From the NCBI RefSeq assembly GCF_035920445.1, contig NZ_CP109162.1, positions 1,674,001 through 1,738,000 on the forward strand: a stretch of 64,000 bases of DNA, given 5' to 3'. The notes beneath the pieces were generated by a model. That model made no database searches. It was not told the DNA's origin and worked only from the letters and a program-made list of their open reading frames with translations. Shown one piece after another: positions 34,370 through 46,846 of the stretch. Source of the DNA: Nocardia sp. NBC_01730. GTDB taxonomy: Bacteria > Actinomycetota > Actinomycetes > Mycobacteriales > Mycobacteriaceae. Made by a program: the position numbers and the translations under genes. Numbering within the stretch: position 1 is the stretch's first letter; each line of letters begins with the position of its first letter.

Positions 34370-35703
34370 TGAACGACACCGACACCCGGCCCGACGTCGC
34401 AGGTGACGCCGGGCCGGAGCCCACCGTGGTCACCATCGCGGGACAGGACTGGGATCAGGTCGCCGAGACGCTATCCGGCGCGGGCGAGGAACGCATCGTG
34501 GTGAACATGGGCCCGCAGCATCCGTCGACGCACGGCGTGCTACGGCTGATCCTCGAGATCGAAGGCGAGACGGTCACCGAGGCCCGCTGCGGAATCGGGT
34601 ATCTGCACACCGGAATCGAGAAGAACCTCGAATTCCGCAATTGGACCCAGGGCGTCACCTTCGTCACCCGCATGGACTACCTGTCGCCATTCTTCAACGA
34701 GACGGCGTACTGCCTCGGCGTGGAACAGCTGCTCGACATCACCGAGCAGATCCCCGAACGCGCCACGGTCATCCGCGTCCTGCTCATGGAGCTCAACCGC
34801 ATCTCCTCACACCTTGTCGCGCTGGCCACCGGCGGGATGGAACTCGGCGCGCTCACCCCGATGCTGTTCGGCTTCCGGGAACGCGAGCTGATCCTCGACG
34901 TCTTCGAGACCATTACCGGTCTGCGGATGAACCACGCCTACATCCGACCCGGCGGCCTCATCCAGGACCTGCCCGACGACGGCGTCTCCAAGGTGCGCGA
35001 ACTGCTCGCCCTGCTGCCCAAGCGGCTGCGCGATATGGAGCACCTGCTCACCTCGAACCCGATCTGGAAGGCCCGCACCCAGGACATCGGCTACCTCGAT
35101 CTGCAGGGGTGCATGGCGCTCGGCATCACCGGCCCGGTGTTGCGCGCCACCGGCCTTCCGCACGACCTGCGCAAGGCTCAGCCGTATTGCGGCTACGAGA
35201 ACTACGAATTCGACATCCCTACCACGACCGGCTGCGACTGCTACGGCCGCTACGTGATCCGGGTGGAGGAGATGAAGGAGTCGCTGAAGATCGCCGAACA
35301 GTGCCTGGACCGGTTGCGGCCCGGCCCCGTGATGGTGGACGACAAGAAGATCGCCTGGCCCGCCGACCTGCAGCTCGGCCCGGACGGACTCGGCAACTCG
35401 CCCAAGCACATCGGCAAGATCATGGGTACATCCATGGAGGGCCTCATCCACCACTTCAAGCTGGTCACCGAGGGCATCCGGGTTCCGGCGGGCCAGGTGT
35501 ACGTGGCCGTCGAGTCGCCGCGCGGCGAACTGGGCGTGCACATGGTCAGCGACGGCGGCAGCCGACCTTACCGGGTGCACTATCGCGATCCCTCGTTCAC
35601 CAATCTGCAAGCGGTCGCGGCGATGTGCGAGGGCGGCATGGTCGCCGACGTCATCGCCTCGGTTGCCAGTATCGACCCGGTCATGGGCGGAGTGGACCGA
35701 TGA
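34369..35703 (+). CDS. nuoD: NADH-quinone oxidoreductase subunit D
   Basis: 444 residues of the 49-kDa/hydrogenase-large-subunit-like family. [52 protein letters not shown] [20 protein letters not shown] and [20 protein letters not shown] are all present. With NuoB it forms the quinone pocket. Overlaps nuoC by one base and nuoE by four. Confidence 0.95.
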   Translation: MNDTDTRPDVAGDAGPEPTVVTIAGQDWDQVAETLSGAGEERIVVNMGPQHPSTHGVLRLILEIEGETVTEARCGIGYLHTGIEKNLEFRNWTQGVTFVTRMDYLSPFFNETAYCLGVEQLLDITEQIPERATVIRVLLMELNRISSHLVALATGGMELGALTPMLFGFRERELILDVFETITGLRMNHAYIRPGGLIQDLPDDGVSKVRELLALLPKRLRDMEHLLTSNPIWKARTQDIGYLDLQGCMALGITGPVLRATGLPHDLRKAQPYCGYENYEFDIPTTTGCDCYGRYVIRVEEMKESLKIAEQCLDRLRPGPVMVDDKKIAWPADLQLGPDGLGNSPKHIGKIMGTSMEGLIHHFKLVTEGIRVPAGQVYVAVESPRGELGVHMVSDGGSRPYRVHYRDPSFTNLQAVAAMCEGGMVADVIASVASIDPVMGGVDR

Positions 35704-36413
35704 CGGAAATCCTCCTGAAGCTCAGCACCCGGCCCGAGCCGTACCCTCCGTTCGTCCGCGAGCGGCTCGAGACCGACGCAGAGCAGATCATCGCGCGCTA
35801 CCCGCATCCGCGCTCGGCACTGCTGCCGCTGCTACACCTGGTGCAATCCGAGGAGGGCTACGTCACCGGAACCGGCATCGACTTCTGCGCCGAGCAGCTG
35901 GACTTGACCGGTGCCGAGGTCACCGCCGTGGCCACCTTCTACTCCATGTACCGGCGCACACCGACCGGCGACTACCACGTCGGCGTGTGCACCAACACGC
36001 TGTGCGCGGTCATGGGCGGTGACGCCATCCTCGCTGCCCTCGAGCGCCACCTGGGCATCGAGCACGGCGACACCACAGCGGACGGGTCGATCACGCTAGA
36101 GCACGTCGAATGCAACGCGGCCTGCGACTTCGCGCCCGTGGTCATGGTCAACTGGGAGTTCTTCGACAACCAGACGCCGGAATCCGCCCGCGCCCTGGTG
36201 GACGCGCTGCGCGCCGGACAGCAGGTGACGCCGACCCGTGGCGCGCCGCTGTGCACCTTCAAGCAGACCGCGCGCGTCCTCGCCGGATTCCCGGACGAAC
36301 GCCCCGGCGTCCTCGACGGAGTCGCGGGCGATGCCACTCTCGCCGGTCTGCGCGTCGCCCGCGAGCAGAACATGCAAGCGCCAGGGCCACAACAGGATTC
36401 GGAGGGCGCCTGA
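35700..36413 (+). CDS. nuoE: NADH-quinone oxidoreductase subunit E
   Basis: 237 residues. A thioredoxin-like [2Fe-2S] subunit with cysteines in VCTNTLCAV and [12 protein letters not shown] (cluster N1a). The C-terminal 60 residues are a variable extension usual in actinobacteria. ATG in the ATGA overlap with nuoD; one-base overlap with nuoF. Confidence 0.94.
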   Translation: MTEILLKLSTRPEPYPPFVRERLETDAEQIIARYPHPRSALLPLLHLVQSEEGYVTGTGIDFCAEQLDLTGAEVTAVATFYSMYRRTPTGDYHVGVCTNTLCAVMGGDAILAALERHLGIEHGDTTADGSITLEHVECNAACDFAPVVMVNWEFFDNQTPESARALVDALRAGQQVTPTRGAPLCTFKQTARVLAGFPDERPGVLDGVAGDATLAGLRVAREQNMQAPGPQQDSEGA

Positions 36414-37735
36414 TGGCACTCACCCCCGTACTCACCAGGTACTGGGACGAGCCGCAGTCCTGGACGATCGACACCTACCGTCGCCACGACGGCTACCAGG
36501 CGCTGCGCAAAGCCCTTGACATGGACCCCGACCAGGTCATTCAGACCGTCAAGGACGCGGGCCTGCGCGGCCGTGGCGGCGCGGGCTTCCCCACCGGCAT
36601 GAAGTGGAGCTTCATCCCGCAGGGCCCCGGCCCCGATGGTGTCAGCAAGCCGCATTACCTCGTGGTCAACGCCGACGAGTCGGAACCAGGCACCTGCAAG
36701 GACATTCCGCTCATGCTGGCCGCACCGCACGCGCTGATCGAGGGCGTCGTCATCGCGTCGTACGCCATCCGCGCCGCGCACGCGTTCATCTATGTACGGG
36801 GCGAAGTCGTTCCGGTGCTGCGACGGCTACAAGCCGCAGTGGCGCAGGCCTACGAGGCCGGGTTCCTCGGCCGCGACATCCTCGGCTCCGGCTTCGACCT
36901 CGAGCTGATCGTGCACGCGGGTGCGGGCGCCTACATCTGCGGTGAGGAGACCGCGTTGCTGGATTCGCTCGAAGGCCGTCGCGGGCAACCGCGACTTCGT
37001 CCACCGTTCCCCGCCGTCGCGGGCCTCTACGCCTGCCCGACCGTGGTGAACAACGTGGAATCGATCGCGAGCGTGCCACCGATCATCCAGAACGGCACTG
37101 CCTGGTTTCGGTCCATGGGCAGCGAGAAGTCCCCCGGCTTCACCCTCTACTCACTGTCCGGCCACGTGGCGAGGCCGGGACAGTACGAGGCGCCGCTCGG
37201 CGTCACGCTGCGTGAGCTGCTCGGCTACGCCGGCGGCGTCCGCACCGGACACCAGGTCAAGTTCTGGACCCCAGGCGGTTCCTCCACGCCACTGTTCACC
37301 GAGGAGCACCTCGACGTGCCGCTCGACTACGAGGGCGTCGCCGGTGCCGGATCCATGTTGGGCACCAAGGCACTACAGATATTCGACGACACCACCTGCG
37401 TCGTGCGGGCGGTACTGCGCTGGACCGAGTTCTACGCGCACGAGTCCTGCGGCAAGTGCACCCCGTGCCGGGAGGGCACCTACTGGCTCGTTCAGTTGCT
37501 GCGGCGGGTCGAGGCAGGCCGCGGCACCGAATCCGACCTGGGCAAGCTTCTCGACATCAGCGACACCATCAACGGCAAGTCGTTCTGTGCCCTCGGAGAC
37601 GGCGCGGCAAGCCCGATCATCTCCTCGCTGAAGTACTTCCGCGAGGAGTACGTCGACCATCTGCGGCTCGGCGGATGCCCGTTCGACCCGGCTCGCACCA
37701 CGGCATGGGCCGAGGCAGGAGAAGAGGTTCGATGA
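36413..37735 (+). CDS. nuoF: NADH-quinone oxidoreductase subunit F, NADH-binding
   Basis: 440 residues. [15 protein letters not shown] is the NADH-binding glycine motif, [20 protein letters not shown] the FMN region, and [12 protein letters not shown] with a later SFCALGDG cysteine ligates the [4Fe-4S] cluster N3. This is where NADH enters complex I. It begins in the TGATG junction with nuoE and ends in an ATGA overlap with nuoG. Confidence 0.95.
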   Translation: MALTPVLTRYWDEPQSWTIDTYRRHDGYQALRKALDMDPDQVIQTVKDAGLRGRGGAGFPTGMKWSFIPQGPGPDGVSKPHYLVVNADESEPGTCKDIPLMLAAPHALIEGVVIASYAIRAAHAFIYVRGEVVPVLRRLQAAVAQAYEAGFLGRDILGSGFDLELIVHAGAGAYICGEETALLDSLEGRRGQPRLRPPFPAVAGLYACPTVVNNVESIASVPPIIQNGTAWFRSMGSEKSPGFTLYSLSGHVARPGQYEAPLGVTLRELLGYAGGVRTGHQVKFWTPGGSSTPLFTEEHLDVPLDYEGVAGAGSMLGTKALQIFDDTTCVVRAVLRWTEFYAHESCGKCTPCREGTYWLVQLLRRVEAGRGTESDLGKLLDISDTINGKSFCALGDGAASPIISSLKYFREEYVDHLRLGGCPFDPARTTAWAEAGEEVR

Positions 37736-40260
37736 ATCCGGTATCGCGTAGCGATTCGATGAGGGGTGGAGGTCAGGCGACAGCTCGGCCAGCCATCGCG
37801 AGTAGCAGCACCAGCGGGCTGGTTCCGGCCGACCTGGTGACCGTGACCATCGATGACACCGCCGTCAGCGTACCCGCGGGCACCCTGCTGATCCGGGCCG
37901 CCGAACTGATCGGCATCCAGATCCCCCGCTTCTGCGACCACCCGCTGCTCGACCCGGTGGGCGCCTGCCGCCAGTGCCTGGTCGAGGTGGAGGGCCAGCG
38001 CAAGCCAGTCGCCTCCTGCACCATGGCCGTCGCCGACGGCATGGTGGTGCGCACCCAGCTCACCTCCCCCGTCGCCGACAAGGCGCAGGAGGGTGTGATG
38101 GAGCTGTTGCTGATCAATCACCCGCTCGACTGCCCGGTGTGCGACAAGGGCGGCGAATGCCCGCTGCAGAACCAGGCGATGTCCACCGGCCGTGCCGAAT
38201 CCCGGTTCGACGGCGAGAAGCGCACCTACCCCAAGCCGATTCCGCTGTCTACGGCCGTCCTGCTCGACCGGGAACGCTGTGTGCTCTGTGCCCGCTGCAC
38301 CCGCTTCGCACAGCAGGTCGCGGGTGACCCGTTCATCGAATTGATGGATCGCGGCGCGCTGCAACAGGTCGGCACGGCACAGGCCGAACCGCTGGACTCC
38401 TACTTCTCCGGCAACACCGTGCAGATCTGCCCGGTCGGCGCGCTCACCGGCACCAGCTACCGATTCCGTGCCCGCCCGTTCGACCTGGTGTCCAGCCCGA
38501 ACGTGTGCGAGCACTGCGCCTCCGGCTGCGCACAGCGCACCGACCATCGGCGCGGCAAGGTACTGCGCAGGCTTGCGGGCGACGACCCGCAGGTCAACGA
38601 GGAGTGGAACTGCGACAAGGGGCGCTGGGCCTTCGCCTACGCCACCGAACGCGACCGGCTCACTACGCCGCTGGTGCGTGGGTGGGACGGCAAGCTCGCG
38701 CCCGCCTCCTGGTCCGAAGCGCTCGCCGCGGCCGCGGAGGGACTCGCCGCCGCGTTCGGCAACGCCGGCGTGCTCGTCGGCGGCCGGGTCACCGAGGAGG
38801 ACGCCTACGCCTACGCCAAGTTCGCGCGAATCGCCCTCGGCACCAACGACATCGACTTCCGCATCCGTGCGCACTCGGTGGAGGAGGCCGATTTCCTCGC
38901 TGCCCACGTCGCGGGCCGGGGCTCCACGGTGACCTACGACAGCCTCGAGGCCGCACCGGTGGTCCTGCTGGCCGGGTTCGAACCCGAGGAGGAGTCGCCC
39001 CTCGTCTACCTGCGACTGCGCAAGGCGGCTCGCAAGCATCACCTGCCGGTCTACTCGGTGGCGCCCTACTCCTCGCGCGGACTCGGCCGCATGTCCGGCC
39101 GCCTCCTGCAGGCCGTGCCCGGTGCGGAACCGCGCTTGCTGGACGCCATCCGCACCGGCGAAAACCCCACGCCCACAACTAATTATGCTCAACTGGCCGG
39201 GCTGCTGCGCGAACCAGGGGCAGTGATCATGGTCGGCGAACGGATGGCGGGCATCCCCGGTGCGCTGTCGGCGGCTGTCCGGCTCGCTGACGAGACCGGA
39301 GCCGCGCTCGCCTGGGTCCCGCGCCGAGCCGGAGAACGTGGAGCCGTCGAGGCGGGCGCACTGCCCGGCCTGCTGCCCGGCGGTCGCCCTGTGGTGGATT
39401 CCCGTGCCCGCCAACAGGTCCGGTCCTTGTGGAACGTGCCCGAACTGCCGGGCACCGTCGGCCGCGACACCGCGGCCATCCTGGCCGCCGCGGCCGGCCT
39501 CGGCGCGCTGGTAATCGGCGGCGTCGACGTCGCCGACCTGCCCGACCCGGCCGCCGCGCTCGCCGCCGTCGACGCCGCGAGGTTCGTGGTCAGCCTGGAA
39601 CTGCGGCACAGTCCCGTCACCGAACGCGCCGACGTGGTTTTCCCGGTGGCCTCGGCCATGGAGAAGTCCGGCACGTTCCGCACCTGGGAGGGGAGGCCTC
39701 GACCGTTCGCCGCCGCGCTCGGCGACGACATGGTGCGTCGCCAGTCCGCCCCGCTGTCGGATCAGCGGGTGCTGCACGCCATCGCGGACGAGATGACGGT
39801 GCTCCTCGGCCTGCCCGACACCGAATCCGCCCGCGCCGAACTCGCCGAACTCGGCGCGTGGGACGGAGCGCCCGTCACACCGCCGGCGAACCGGCCGCAT
39901 CCACTCCCCCAGCCCGGACCGGGCGCCGCGATACTTGCCAGCTGGCGGATGCTGCTCGACCAAGGCCGCCTGCAGGACGGCGAACCGAATCTGGCGGGCA
40001 TCGCCCGCCCACCGGTGGTGCGCCTGTCTGCCGCGACGGCCGCCGAAATCGGCGTGATCACCGACGATCCGGTCACGGTCGCCACCGACCGTGGCGCCGT
40101 CACACTGCCGCTGATGATCAGCGACCTGCCCGACCGTGTGGTCTGGCTGCCGCAGCACTCACCGGGTTGCTCCGTCACCGAGCAACTCGCCGTCCAACCC
40201 GGTGACATCGTGCACCTGCGACGCGCCGACGAGAGGATGAAGGAACACCGTCATGAGTGA
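37732..40260 (+). CDS. nuoG: NADH-quinone oxidoreductase subunit G
   Basis: 842 residues. N-terminal [2Fe-2S] ferredoxin domain ([19 protein letters not shown]), then [34 protein letters not shown] and CPVGALTG, and a molybdopterin-like C-terminal domain beginning [12 protein letters not shown], without evident cofactor function. It carries the longest Fe-S relay in the arm. The ATG at 37732 overlaps the nuoF stop. An early in-frame stretch of about 30 residues is a variable N-terminal extension. Confidence 0.94.
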   Translation: MNPVSRSDSMRGGGQATARPAIASSSTSGLVPADLVTVTIDDTAVSVPAGTLLIRAAELIGIQIPRFCDHPLLDPVGACRQCLVEVEGQRKPVASCTMAVADGMVVRTQLTSPVADKAQEGVMELLLINHPLDCPVCDKGGECPLQNQAMSTGRAESRFDGEKRTYPKPIPLSTAVLLDRERCVLCARCTRFAQQVAGDPFIELMDRGALQQVGTAQAEPLDSYFSGNTVQICPVGALTGTSYRFRARPFDLVSSPNVCEHCASGCAQRTDHRRGKVLRRLAGDDPQVNEEWNCDKGRWAFAYATERDRLTTPLVRGWDGKLAPASWSEALAAAAEGLAAAFGNAGVLVGGRVTEEDAYAYAKFARIALGTNDIDFRIRAHSVEEADFLAAHVAGRGSTVTYDSLEAAPVVLLAGFEPEEESPLVYLRLRKAARKHHLPVYSVAPYSSRGLGRMSGRLLQAVPGAEPRLLDAIRTGENPTPTTNYAQLAGLLREPGAVIMVGERMAGIPGALSAAVRLADETGAALAWVPRRAGERGAVEAGALPGLLPGGRPVVDSRARQQVRSLWNVPELPGTVGRDTAAILAAAAGLGALVIGGVDVADLPDPAAALAAVDAARFVVSLELRHSPVTERADVVFPVASAMEKSGTFRTWEGRPRPFAAALGDDMVRRQSAPLSDQRVLHAIADEMTVLLGLPDTESARAELAELGAWDGAPVTPPANRPHPLPQPGPGAAILASWRMLLDQGRLQDGEPNLAGIARPPVVRLSAATAAEIGVITDDPVTVATDRGAVTLPLMISDLPDRVVWLPQHSPGCSVTEQLAVQPGDIVHLRRADERMKEHRHE

Positions 40261-42136
40261 TCTGGCTGCGCTCTTCACGGCGTCCGCGGGGCCCTCTGTG
40301 GTTACGCACGCTGCCTCCTACGGGCCCGACGCGACCGCCGGTTTCGGAAACGACCCACTGTGGCTCGTGATCGCGAAAGCTCTCGCCGTCTTCGTCTACC
40401 TGATGTTCATTCCGCTGATCGCCGTGGTAGCCGAACGAAAGATCGTGGCCCGCATGCAAATGCGGATCGGGCCCAACCGGACCGGACCGTTCGGCTCGCT
40501 GCAGAGCATCGCCGACGGCGTGAAGATGGCCCTCAAGGAGGACATCGTCCCGGCGATCGTGGACAAGCCGATCTTCATTCTGGCGCCGATCATCTCGGTG
40601 GTGCCCGCGTTCATGGCGTTCGCAGTCATCCCCCTTGGCCCCGAGGTGTCGATCTTCGGCAACCGCACCGCGCTCCAACTCACCGACCTGCCCGTGGCGG
40701 TGCTGTACATCCTGGCGATCACCTCGATCGGCGTGTACGGCATCGTGCTTGCCGGATGGTCGTCCGGCTCCACCTACCCGCTGCTCGGCGGCCTGCGCTC
40801 GACCGCACAGGTCATCTCCTATGAGATCGCGATGGCGTTGTGTTTCGCCACCGTGTTCCTGCTCGGCGGCACCATGGCAACCTCCGGCATCGTCTCCGCG
40901 CAAGAGGGCACCTGGTATGTCTTCCTGCTGCTTCCGTCGTTCCTGATCTACTGCGTCTCCATGGTCGGTGAGACCAACCGGGCGCCCTTCGACCTGCCCG
41001 AGGCCGAGGGCGAGCTGGTCGGCGGCTTCCACACCGAATACTCCTCGCTCAAGTTCGCCATGTTCATGTTGGCCGAATATGTCAACATGGGAACGGTTTC
41101 CGCCCTGGCGACCACCCTGTTCCTCGGCGGCTGGCACGCGCCGTGGCCACTGAACATGTGGGACGGCGCCAACTCCGGCTGGTGGCCGGTGCTGTGGTTC
41201 ACCGCCAAGGTGTGGACGTTCCTGTTCGTTTTCATCTGGCTGCGCGGCACGCTGCCGCGCCTGCGCTACGACCAGTTCATGAGTCTCGGCTGGAAACTGC
41301 TGATCCCGACCTCCCTGTTCTGGGTCATGGTGGTGGCCACCGCGCGGGTACTGCAGGCCGAGGGCTATCACGTGCAGACGCCGATCCTGGTGATAGGCGG
41401 CCTGGTGATCTCCGGGCTGATGGTGCTCCAGTTCCTGCGGGCGGGCCGGGCGAAGGGCACGCCGCCACCGGTCGACGAGCCCGCGGCTGCAGGCTCGTCG
41501 GTCTTCCTCGGCTTCCCGGTGCCGCCGCTGCCCGCCGACGTCCGCTCCCGAGACGCCGCCGAAGCCGGACTGCTGGACCCGCTCGCCGGATTCATGGTCA
41601 CCGCCGCCACCATGTTCAAAAGGCCCAACACCGAGTTCTATCCAGAGCAGAAGGTGCCCACCGCGCCTCGCTACCACGGCAGGCATCAGCTCAACCGGCA
41701 CCCGGACGGCCTGGAGAAGTGCATCGGCTGCGAACTGTGCGCATGGGCCTGCCCCGCCGACGCGATCTACGTGGAAGGCGCCGACAACACCGAGGCGGAG
41801 CGCTATTCGCCAGGTGAACGCTACGGCCGGGTCTACCAGATCAATTACCTGCGCTGCATCGGCTGCGGGTTGTGCATCGAGGCGTGCCCCACCCGTGCAC
41901 TCACCATGACCAACGACTACGAACTCACCGACGACAACCGGGCCGACCTGATCTACGAGAAGGACCAACTGCTGGCCCCGATGCAGCCCGGCATGACCGC
42001 GCCACCGCACGCGATGTACCCCGGCGCCGACGAGGCCGACTACTACCTCGGCAACGTTCCCGGCAGCCCACGGGAAACCGCCGCCGTCGATCCCGGGCAG
42101 CCCGCCCCCGCGGGCGCGAAAGGAGCAGTGCGGTGA
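40253..42136 (+). CDS. nuoHI: Fused NADH-quinone oxidoreductase subunits H and I
   Basis: 627 residues in one uninterrupted frame. Residues 1 to about 400 are NuoH: eight or nine helices with [20 protein letters not shown] and [20 protein letters not shown]. After a Pro-rich linker at about 405-435 comes Nuo[33 protein letters not shown] and [12 protein letters not shown] for clusters N6a and N6b. In most actinobacteria nuoH and nuoI are separate genes; here no stop separates them. The first possible internal start is an ATG inside NuoI (MVTAATMF). Overlaps nuoG by 8 bases and nuoJ by 4. Confidence 0.92.
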   Translation: MSDLAALFTASAGPSVVTHAASYGPDATAGFGNDPLWLVIAKALAVFVYLMFIPLIAVVAERKIVARMQMRIGPNRTGPFGSLQSIADGVKMALKEDIVPAIVDKPIFILAPIISVVPAFMAFAVIPLGPEVSIFGNRTALQLTDLPVAVLYILAITSIGVYGIVLAGWSSGSTYPLLGGLRSTAQVISYEIAMALCFATVFLLGGTMATSGIVSAQEGTWYVFLLLPSFLIYCVSMVGETNRAPFDLPEAEGELVGGFHTEYSSLKFAMFMLAEYVNMGTVSALATTLFLGGWHAPWPLNMWDGANSGWWPVLWFTAKVWTFLFVFIWLRGTLPRLRYDQFMSLGWKLLIPTSLFWVMVVATARVLQAEGYHVQTPILVIGGLVISGLMVLQFLRAGRAKGTPPPVDEPAAAGSSVFLGFPVPPLPADVRSRDAAEAGLLDPLAGFMVTAATMFKRPNTEFYPEQKVPTAPRYHGRHQLNRHPDGLEKCIGCELCAWACPADAIYVEGADNTEAERYSPGERYGRVYQINYLRCIGCGLCIEACPTRALTMTNDYELTDDNRADLIYEKDQLLAPMQPGMTAPPHAMYPGADEADYYLGNVPGSPRETAAVDPGQPAPAGAKGAVR

Positions 42137-42963
42137 CCGACCTGATCCTGGCCGCGGAGCCATTGACCCGCACCTCCACCGGAGAAGCCGTCCAATTCTG
42201 GATCCTGGCCCCACTGGCGGTGATCGGCGCGCTCGGCATGGTGTTCGCGCCCAAGGCCGTGTACTCCGCGATGTGCCTGGCCGCGACGATGATCACGCTG
42301 GCCGCGTTCTACATCGCCGAGGATGCGCTGTTCCTCGGCGTCGTGCAGATCGTGGTCTACACCGGCGCGGTAATGATGCTGTTCTTGTTCGTGCTGATGC
42401 TCGTCGGCGTCGACTCCGCCGAATCGCTGAAGGAAACCATCCGCGGCCAGCGCCTCGCCGCCGCCGCGGTAGGCCTCGGCTTCGGCCTGCTGCTGGTCGG
42501 CGGCATCGCCAACGGTGTGCGTGACTCCGGAATCCCCTTCCCCGCCAGTGGTTTCGCGGGCCGCGACGTGATCGGCGAGCTCGCCGAGCTGATCTTCGTG
42601 CGCTATGTGTGGGCCTTCGAGCTCACCGGCGCCCTCTTGATCACCGCCACCATCGGCGCGATGGTGCTCGCCCACCGCGAACAGTTCGGGCCGCGGATGA
42701 GCCAGCGCGAGGTGTCCCGCCGCCGGTTCCGCGAAGCGGGCCACCGCGCCACTCCGTTGCCCACTCCCGGCGTGTACGCCCGGCACAACGCGGTGGACGT
42801 CCCGGCACAACTGCCCGACGGCTCCTTCGAGGAACTCTCGGTCAGCACCATCCTGCGGCACCGTCGCACCAGGGCGCTCACCGAAGCGGCCGTCCTCTCG
42901 GTCGGCACCGCGAGCCCATCGAACGGGACCGAGAACCAGAGCGACGAGGAAGGCAATCGGTGA
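42133..42963 (+). CDS. nuoJ: NADH-quinone oxidoreductase subunit J
   Basis: 276 residues, five helices. [20 protein letters not shown] then MLVGVD is the conserved NuoJ helix 3. The C-terminal 90 residues form the long hydrophilic tail seen in actinobacteria. GTG start in a GTGA overlap with nuoHI; same overlap with nuoK. Confidence 0.93.
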   Translation: MTDLILAAEPLTRTSTGEAVQFWILAPLAVIGALGMVFAPKAVYSAMCLAATMITLAAFYIAEDALFLGVVQIVVYTGAVMMLFLFVLMLVGVDSAESLKETIRGQRLAAAAVGLGFGLLLVGGIANGVRDSGIPFPASGFAGRDVIGELAELIFVRYVWAFELTGALLITATIGAMVLAHREQFGPRMSQREVSRRRFREAGHRATPLPTPGVYARHNAVDVPAQLPDGSFEELSVSTILRHRRTRALTEAAVLSVGTASPSNGTENQSDEEGNR

Positions 42964-43259
42964 ATCCAGAGAACTACCTGTTCCTGTCCGCCCTGCTGTT
43001 CACGATCGGCGCGGCCGGCGTACTGCTGCGGCGTAACGCCATCGTGGTGTTCATGTGCATCGAGCTGATGCTCAACGCGGTGAACCTCGCATTCGTCACC
43101 TTCGCCAGGTTGCATGCCAACCTGGACGGCCAAGTGTTCGCGTTCTTCACCATGGTGGTCGCCGCGGCCGAGGTCGTCGTCGGTCTGGCCATCATCATGA
43201 CCATCTTCCGCGCCCGCCGCTCGACCTCGGTCGACGACGCCAACCTGCTGAAGTTCTGA
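42960..43259 (+). CDS. nuoK: NADH-quinone oxidoreductase subunit K
   Basis: 99 residues, three helices. [20 protein letters not shown] contains the Glu in helix 2, and [17 protein letters not shown] the helix 3 Glu, both in the proton path. GTG in the GTGA overlap with nuoJ. Confidence 0.95.
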   Translation: MNPENYLFLSALLFTIGAAGVLLRRNAIVVFMCIELMLNAVNLAFVTFARLHANLDGQVFAFFTMVVAAAEVVVGLAIIMTIFRARRSTSVDDANLLKF

Positions 43260-43260
43260 C

Positions 43261-45147
43261 GTGGACACGGCAACGCTCTGGCTGCTGCCCGCCCTCCCCC
43301 TGGCGGGTGCGATCGTCCTGCTGCTCACCGGACGCTACAGCGGCGCATGGGGTCACCTGCTCGGCACAACGATGGCGCTGGCCTCCTTCGTGGTCGCCGG
43401 TATCGCGTTCTTCGCCATGCTCGGGCGCGACACCGCCGCACGTGCGGTGCACACCGATCTGTTCAGCTGGGTTCCGGTGGCAGGCCTCCAGGTCGACTTC
43501 GGGCTCCAATTGGACCAGCTCTCGGTGTGTTTCGCACTGCTGATCACCGGCGTCGGCTCGCTGATCCACGTCTACTCGATCGGCTACATGAGCCACGACC
43601 CGGCGCGGCGACGGTTCTTCGCCTACCTCAACCTGTTCCTCGCGGCCATGCTGCTGCTAGTGCTCGCGAACAACTACCTCGTGCTCTACCTCGGCTGGGA
43701 GGGCGTCGGCCTGGCGTCCTACCTGCTGATCGGGTTCTGGCACGAAAAACCATCGGCGGCAACGGCGGCCAAGAAGGCGTTCGTGGTCAACCGGGTCGGC
43801 GACATAGGTCTGGCGATCGCCATGATGATCATGTTCGCGACGTTCGGATCGATCGGCTTCGGCGACGTGTTCGGCGCCGCGCCCGCCGCCGGCGAGGGCA
43901 CACTCACCGCGATCGGCCTGTTGCTGCTGCTGGCCGCGTGTGGCAAGTCCGCGCAGGTGCCACTGCAGTCCTGGCTCGGCGACGCGATGGAGGGCCCCAC
44001 CCCGGTGTCGGCGCTCATCCACGCAGCCACCATGGTCACTGCGGGCGTCTACCTGATCGCGCGGTCCAACCCGATCTTCGACCTCGCGCCGAACGCGCGG
44101 CTCGGGGTCGTGCTGGTCGGCGCCGTCACGCTGCTGTTCGGCGCGATAGTCGGCTGCGCCAAGGACGACATCAAGAAGGCACTGGCCGCGTCCACGATGA
44201 GCCAGATCGGTTACATGGTGCTCGCTGCGGGCCTCGGCCCGGCCGGCTACGCCGTCGCCATCATGCACCTGCTCACCCACGGATTCTTCAAAGCCGGACT
44301 GTTCCTCGGCGCCGGTTCGGTGATGCACGCGATGGACGACGAGACCGACATGCGCCACTACGGCGGCCTGCGCACGCTCCTGCCGATCACGTATGTCACC
44401 TTCGGCCTCGGCTACCTTGCCATTATCGGGGTCCCGCCGTTCGCCGGGTTCTTCTCGAAGGACCGGATCATCGAGGCGGCGTTCAACCAAGGCGGCACAA
44501 GCGGACTCGCATTGGGCACGGTGACGCTGCTCGGTGCGGGACTGACCGCGTTCTACATGACGCGCGTCATGCTGATGACCTTCTTCGGTGAGCGCCGCTG
44601 GAAACCGGATACACATCCACACGAACCGCCAGCGGTGATGACAGGACCGATGATCTTGCTCGCGGTGGGCTCGGTCGGGGCAGGCGCCCTGTTCGTCCTC
44701 GGCTCCTCGCTGCAGAACTGGCTCGAACCGGTGGTCGGCGCCCATCATGGCGAGGAAGCCGTCCCCGCGGCTGTGGTCACAACGCTCGCGCTACTGGTGG
44801 TAGCCGTCGGCGTCGCGGTCGCCTACTACCGGTACGCGCAGCGTGAGGTTCCGCAAGCCGCACCGGAAACCGTGTCGACGCTGACTGTCGCGGCGCGCAG
44901 GGACCTCTACGGCGATGTGTTCAACGAGGCGACGTTCATGCGGCCGGGACGGCATCTGACTCGGGCACTGGTCTTCCTCGACAATCGCGGCATCGACGGG
45001 ATAGTCAACGGCACCGCTGCGGTGATCGGTGGGCTGTCGGCGCGGGTCCGGCGGGTGCAGTCCGGGTTCGTGCGCTCGTATGCCCTGTCCATGTTCACCG
45101 GCGCGGCCCTGGTGGCTGCCGCCCTGCTGGCGGTGAGGTTGTGGTGA
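43261..45147 (+). CDS. nuoL: NADH-quinone oxidoreductase subunit L
   Basis: 628 residues, antiporter-like proton-pumping subunit. [40 protein letters not shown] and [14 protein letters not shown] give the family Glu, Lys and discontinuous-helix motifs. The C-terminal lateral helix region follows GERRWKP. GTG start one base after nuoK; overlaps nuoM. Confidence 0.94.
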   Translation: MDTATLWLLPALPLAGAIVLLLTGRYSGAWGHLLGTTMALASFVVAGIAFFAMLGRDTAARAVHTDLFSWVPVAGLQVDFGLQLDQLSVCFALLITGVGSLIHVYSIGYMSHDPARRRFFAYLNLFLAAMLLLVLANNYLVLYLGWEGVGLASYLLIGFWHEKPSAATAAKKAFVVNRVGDIGLAIAMMIMFATFGSIGFGDVFGAAPAAGEGTLTAIGLLLLLAACGKSAQVPLQSWLGDAMEGPTPVSALIHAATMVTAGVYLIARSNPIFDLAPNARLGVVLVGAVTLLFGAIVGCAKDDIKKALAASTMSQIGYMVLAAGLGPAGYAVAIMHLLTHGFFKAGLFLGAGSVMHAMDDETDMRHYGGLRTLLPITYVTFGLGYLAIIGVPPFAGFFSKDRIIEAAFNQGGTSGLALGTVTLLGAGLTAFYMTRVMLMTFFGERRWKPDTHPHEPPAVMTGPMILLAVGSVGAGALFVLGSSLQNWLEPVVGAHHGEEAVPAAVVTTLALLVVAVGVAVAYYRYAQREVPQAAPETVSTLTVAARRDLYGDVFNEATFMRPGRHLTRALVFLDNRGIDGIVNGTAAVIGGLSARVRRVQSGFVRSYALSMFTGAALVAAALLAVRLW

Positions 45148-46769
45148 GCGATTTTCCCTGGTTGACGACGCTGTGGTTGGCGCCGATCGTCGGAGCGGCG
45201 ATCGTACTCGTGCTGCCCGCCGCGCGACGCACCCTCGCCCGCTGTGTGGCGCTGGGCTTCTCGCTGGTGACCTTGATTCTCGGTATCGGGCTCGCGGTGG
45301 GATTCGATCCCGGCGGCGCACAGTACCAGTTCGTCGAATCCCACCAATGGATTCCGGCGTTCGGCGCCGGTTACACGCTGGGCCTGGACGGGATCGCCCT
45401 GGTGCTGGTGCTGCTGACCGCGGCGCTGGTTCCGCTGCTGATCCTGGCGGGCTGGCATGACGAACGCGAGGTGGGCAGCGGCAAACGGGTCGCGCACACC
45501 TACGTTGCGCTCATCCTGCTCGTCGAGGCCATGGTGCTGATCTCCTTCGTCTCGCTGGACATCCTACTGTTCTACGTGTTCTTCGAGGCGATGCTGATCC
45601 CGATGTACTTCCTCATCGGCGGCTTCGGGCCGCGCACCGGGGATGTGCAGCTGCGTCAGCAGCGGTCGCGGGCGGCGGTGAAGTTCCTGCTGTACAACCT
45701 GTTCGGCGGATTGATCATGCTGGCTGCGGTGATCGGCTTGTACGTGCTCACCGCCCGCGAAGGGCTGGGCGAGGGATCGTCGGGCACATTCGACTTCCGC
45801 GCCGTGGTCGCGGCCGCCAACGCAGGCCAGCTCGGCGCGGGGCCCGCGGTGCTCAATGCCCTGTTCCTCGGGTTCATGTTCGCCTTCGCGGTAAAAGCAC
45901 CGCTGTGGCCGCTACACACCTGGCTGCCGGACGCCGCCGTCGCGGCGACACCGTCGAGCGCGGTGCTGATGATGGCGGTGGTCGACAAGGTGGGGACGTT
46001 CGGCATGCTGCGCTACTGCCTGCCGCTGTTTCCCGACGCGTCCGGAACCTATGCGCCGCTGGTGATCACGCTCGCGGTGATCGGCATCGTCTACGGCGCG
46101 CTGCTGGCGATCGGACAGACCGACGTGATGCGGCTGATCGCCTACACCTCGATCTCCCACTTCGGCTTCATCATCCTCGGCATCTTCGCCATGACCAGCC
46201 AGGGCCAGACCGGCGCGACGCTGTACATGGTCAACCACGGCATCTCCACCGCCGCACTGTTCCTGGTGGCCGGATTCCTGGTATCGCGCCGCGGCACCCG
46301 GCTCATCGCGGAGTTCGGCGGCGTGCAGAAAGTGGCCCCGGTGCTGGCCGGCACGTTCTTCATCGCCGGTCTCGCGACCCTGTCGCTGCCCGGGCTCGCC
46401 CCGTTCGTCAGCGAATTCCTCGTGCTGGTTGGCACATTCACCCGCTACCAGTTCGCCGCGGTAGTTGCCACCAGCGCACTGGTGCTCGCCGCGCTGTATG
46501 TGTTGTGGCTATACCAGCGGATGATGACCGGACCGGTGAAGGACGGCAACGAGCGGATCTACGACCTAGTGCCCCGGGAACTCGCCGTGGTGGCTCCGCT
46601 GATCGCCGCGCTGCTGTTCCTCGGCGTCTACCCGAAAGTCCTGACGGACTTCATCAATCCCGCGGTGAGCCAGACGCTCACCACCATCGGCCGGACCGAT
46701 CCCGCGCCGTCGACACCCACGCTGCCCGAGGCAGGTTCGGCCGAACACCCCGGAGGTGCCCACAAATGA
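45144..46769 (+). CDS. nuoM: NADH-quinone oxidoreductase subunit M
   Basis: 541 residues, antiporter-like. [20 protein letters not shown] holds the TM5 Glu, [17 protein letters not shown] the TM7 Lys, and [17 protein letters not shown] the discontinuous helix. GTG at 45144 (VSDFPWL) in a GTGA overlap with nuoL; tandem GTG at 45141 also possible. Ends in an ATGA overlap with the micro-ORF at 46766. Confidence 0.94.
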   Translation: MSDFPWLTTLWLAPIVGAAIVLVLPAARRTLARCVALGFSLVTLILGIGLAVGFDPGGAQYQFVESHQWIPAFGAGYTLGLDGIALVLVLLTAALVPLLILAGWHDEREVGSGKRVAHTYVALILLVEAMVLISFVSLDILLFYVFFEAMLIPMYFLIGGFGPRTGDVQLRQQRSRAAVKFLLYNLFGGLIMLAAVIGLYVLTAREGLGEGSSGTFDFRAVVAAANAGQLGAGPAVLNALFLGFMFAFAVKAPLWPLHTWLPDAAVAATPSSAVLMMAVVDKVGTFGMLRYCLPLFPDASGTYAPLVITLAVIGIVYGALLAIGQTDVMRLIAYTSISHFGFIILGIFAMTSQGQTGATLYMVNHGISTAALFLVAGFLVSRRGTRLIAEFGGVQKVAPVLAGTFFIAGLATLSLPGLAPFVSEFLVLVGTFTRYQFAAVVATSALVLAALYVLWLYQRMMTGPVKDGNERIYDLVPRELAVVAPLIAALLFLGVYPKVLTDFINPAVSQTLTTIGRTDPAPSTPTLPEAGSAEHPGGAHK

Positions 46770-46846
46770 GCCGACTGATTGCGCGCCTTGTCGTCACCGT
46801 CGCGGGAATGCTCGCCGCGATGATCGCCTTCCCGAGGACGGCCTGA
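46766..46846 (+). CDS. 26-residue single-helix micro-ORF between nuoM and nuoN
   Basis: [20 protein letters not shown] then AFPRTA: basic N-terminus and one hydrophobic helix of about 17 residues. The ATG lies in an ATGA overlap with the nuoM stop and has CGGAGG about 9 bases upstream. Its TGA is followed directly by the nuoN GTG, whose ribosome site (GAGGA) lies inside the micro-ORF. The arrangement fits the operon without a spare base. It could be an accessory membrane peptide of complex I or only a coupling device for nuoN. I know of no named homologue. Confidence 0.55.
   Translation: MSRLIARLVVTVAGMLAAMIAFPRTA

Noticed and set aside
37492..40158. 888-codon open frame antisense to nuoG, and similar long frames antisense to nuoHI, nuoJ, the APC transporter and the Rieske oxidoreductase
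   Set aside because: High-GC coding DNA routinely leaves the opposite strand open. These translate to low-complexity Arg/Gly/His-rich sequence with no family signatures, while the sense frames are unmistakable genes.
41500..41620. Separate nuoI gene with its own start
   Set aside because: There is no stop between the NuoH and NuoI parts, and the only internal ATG lies inside conserved NuoI sequence with no clear ribosome site.
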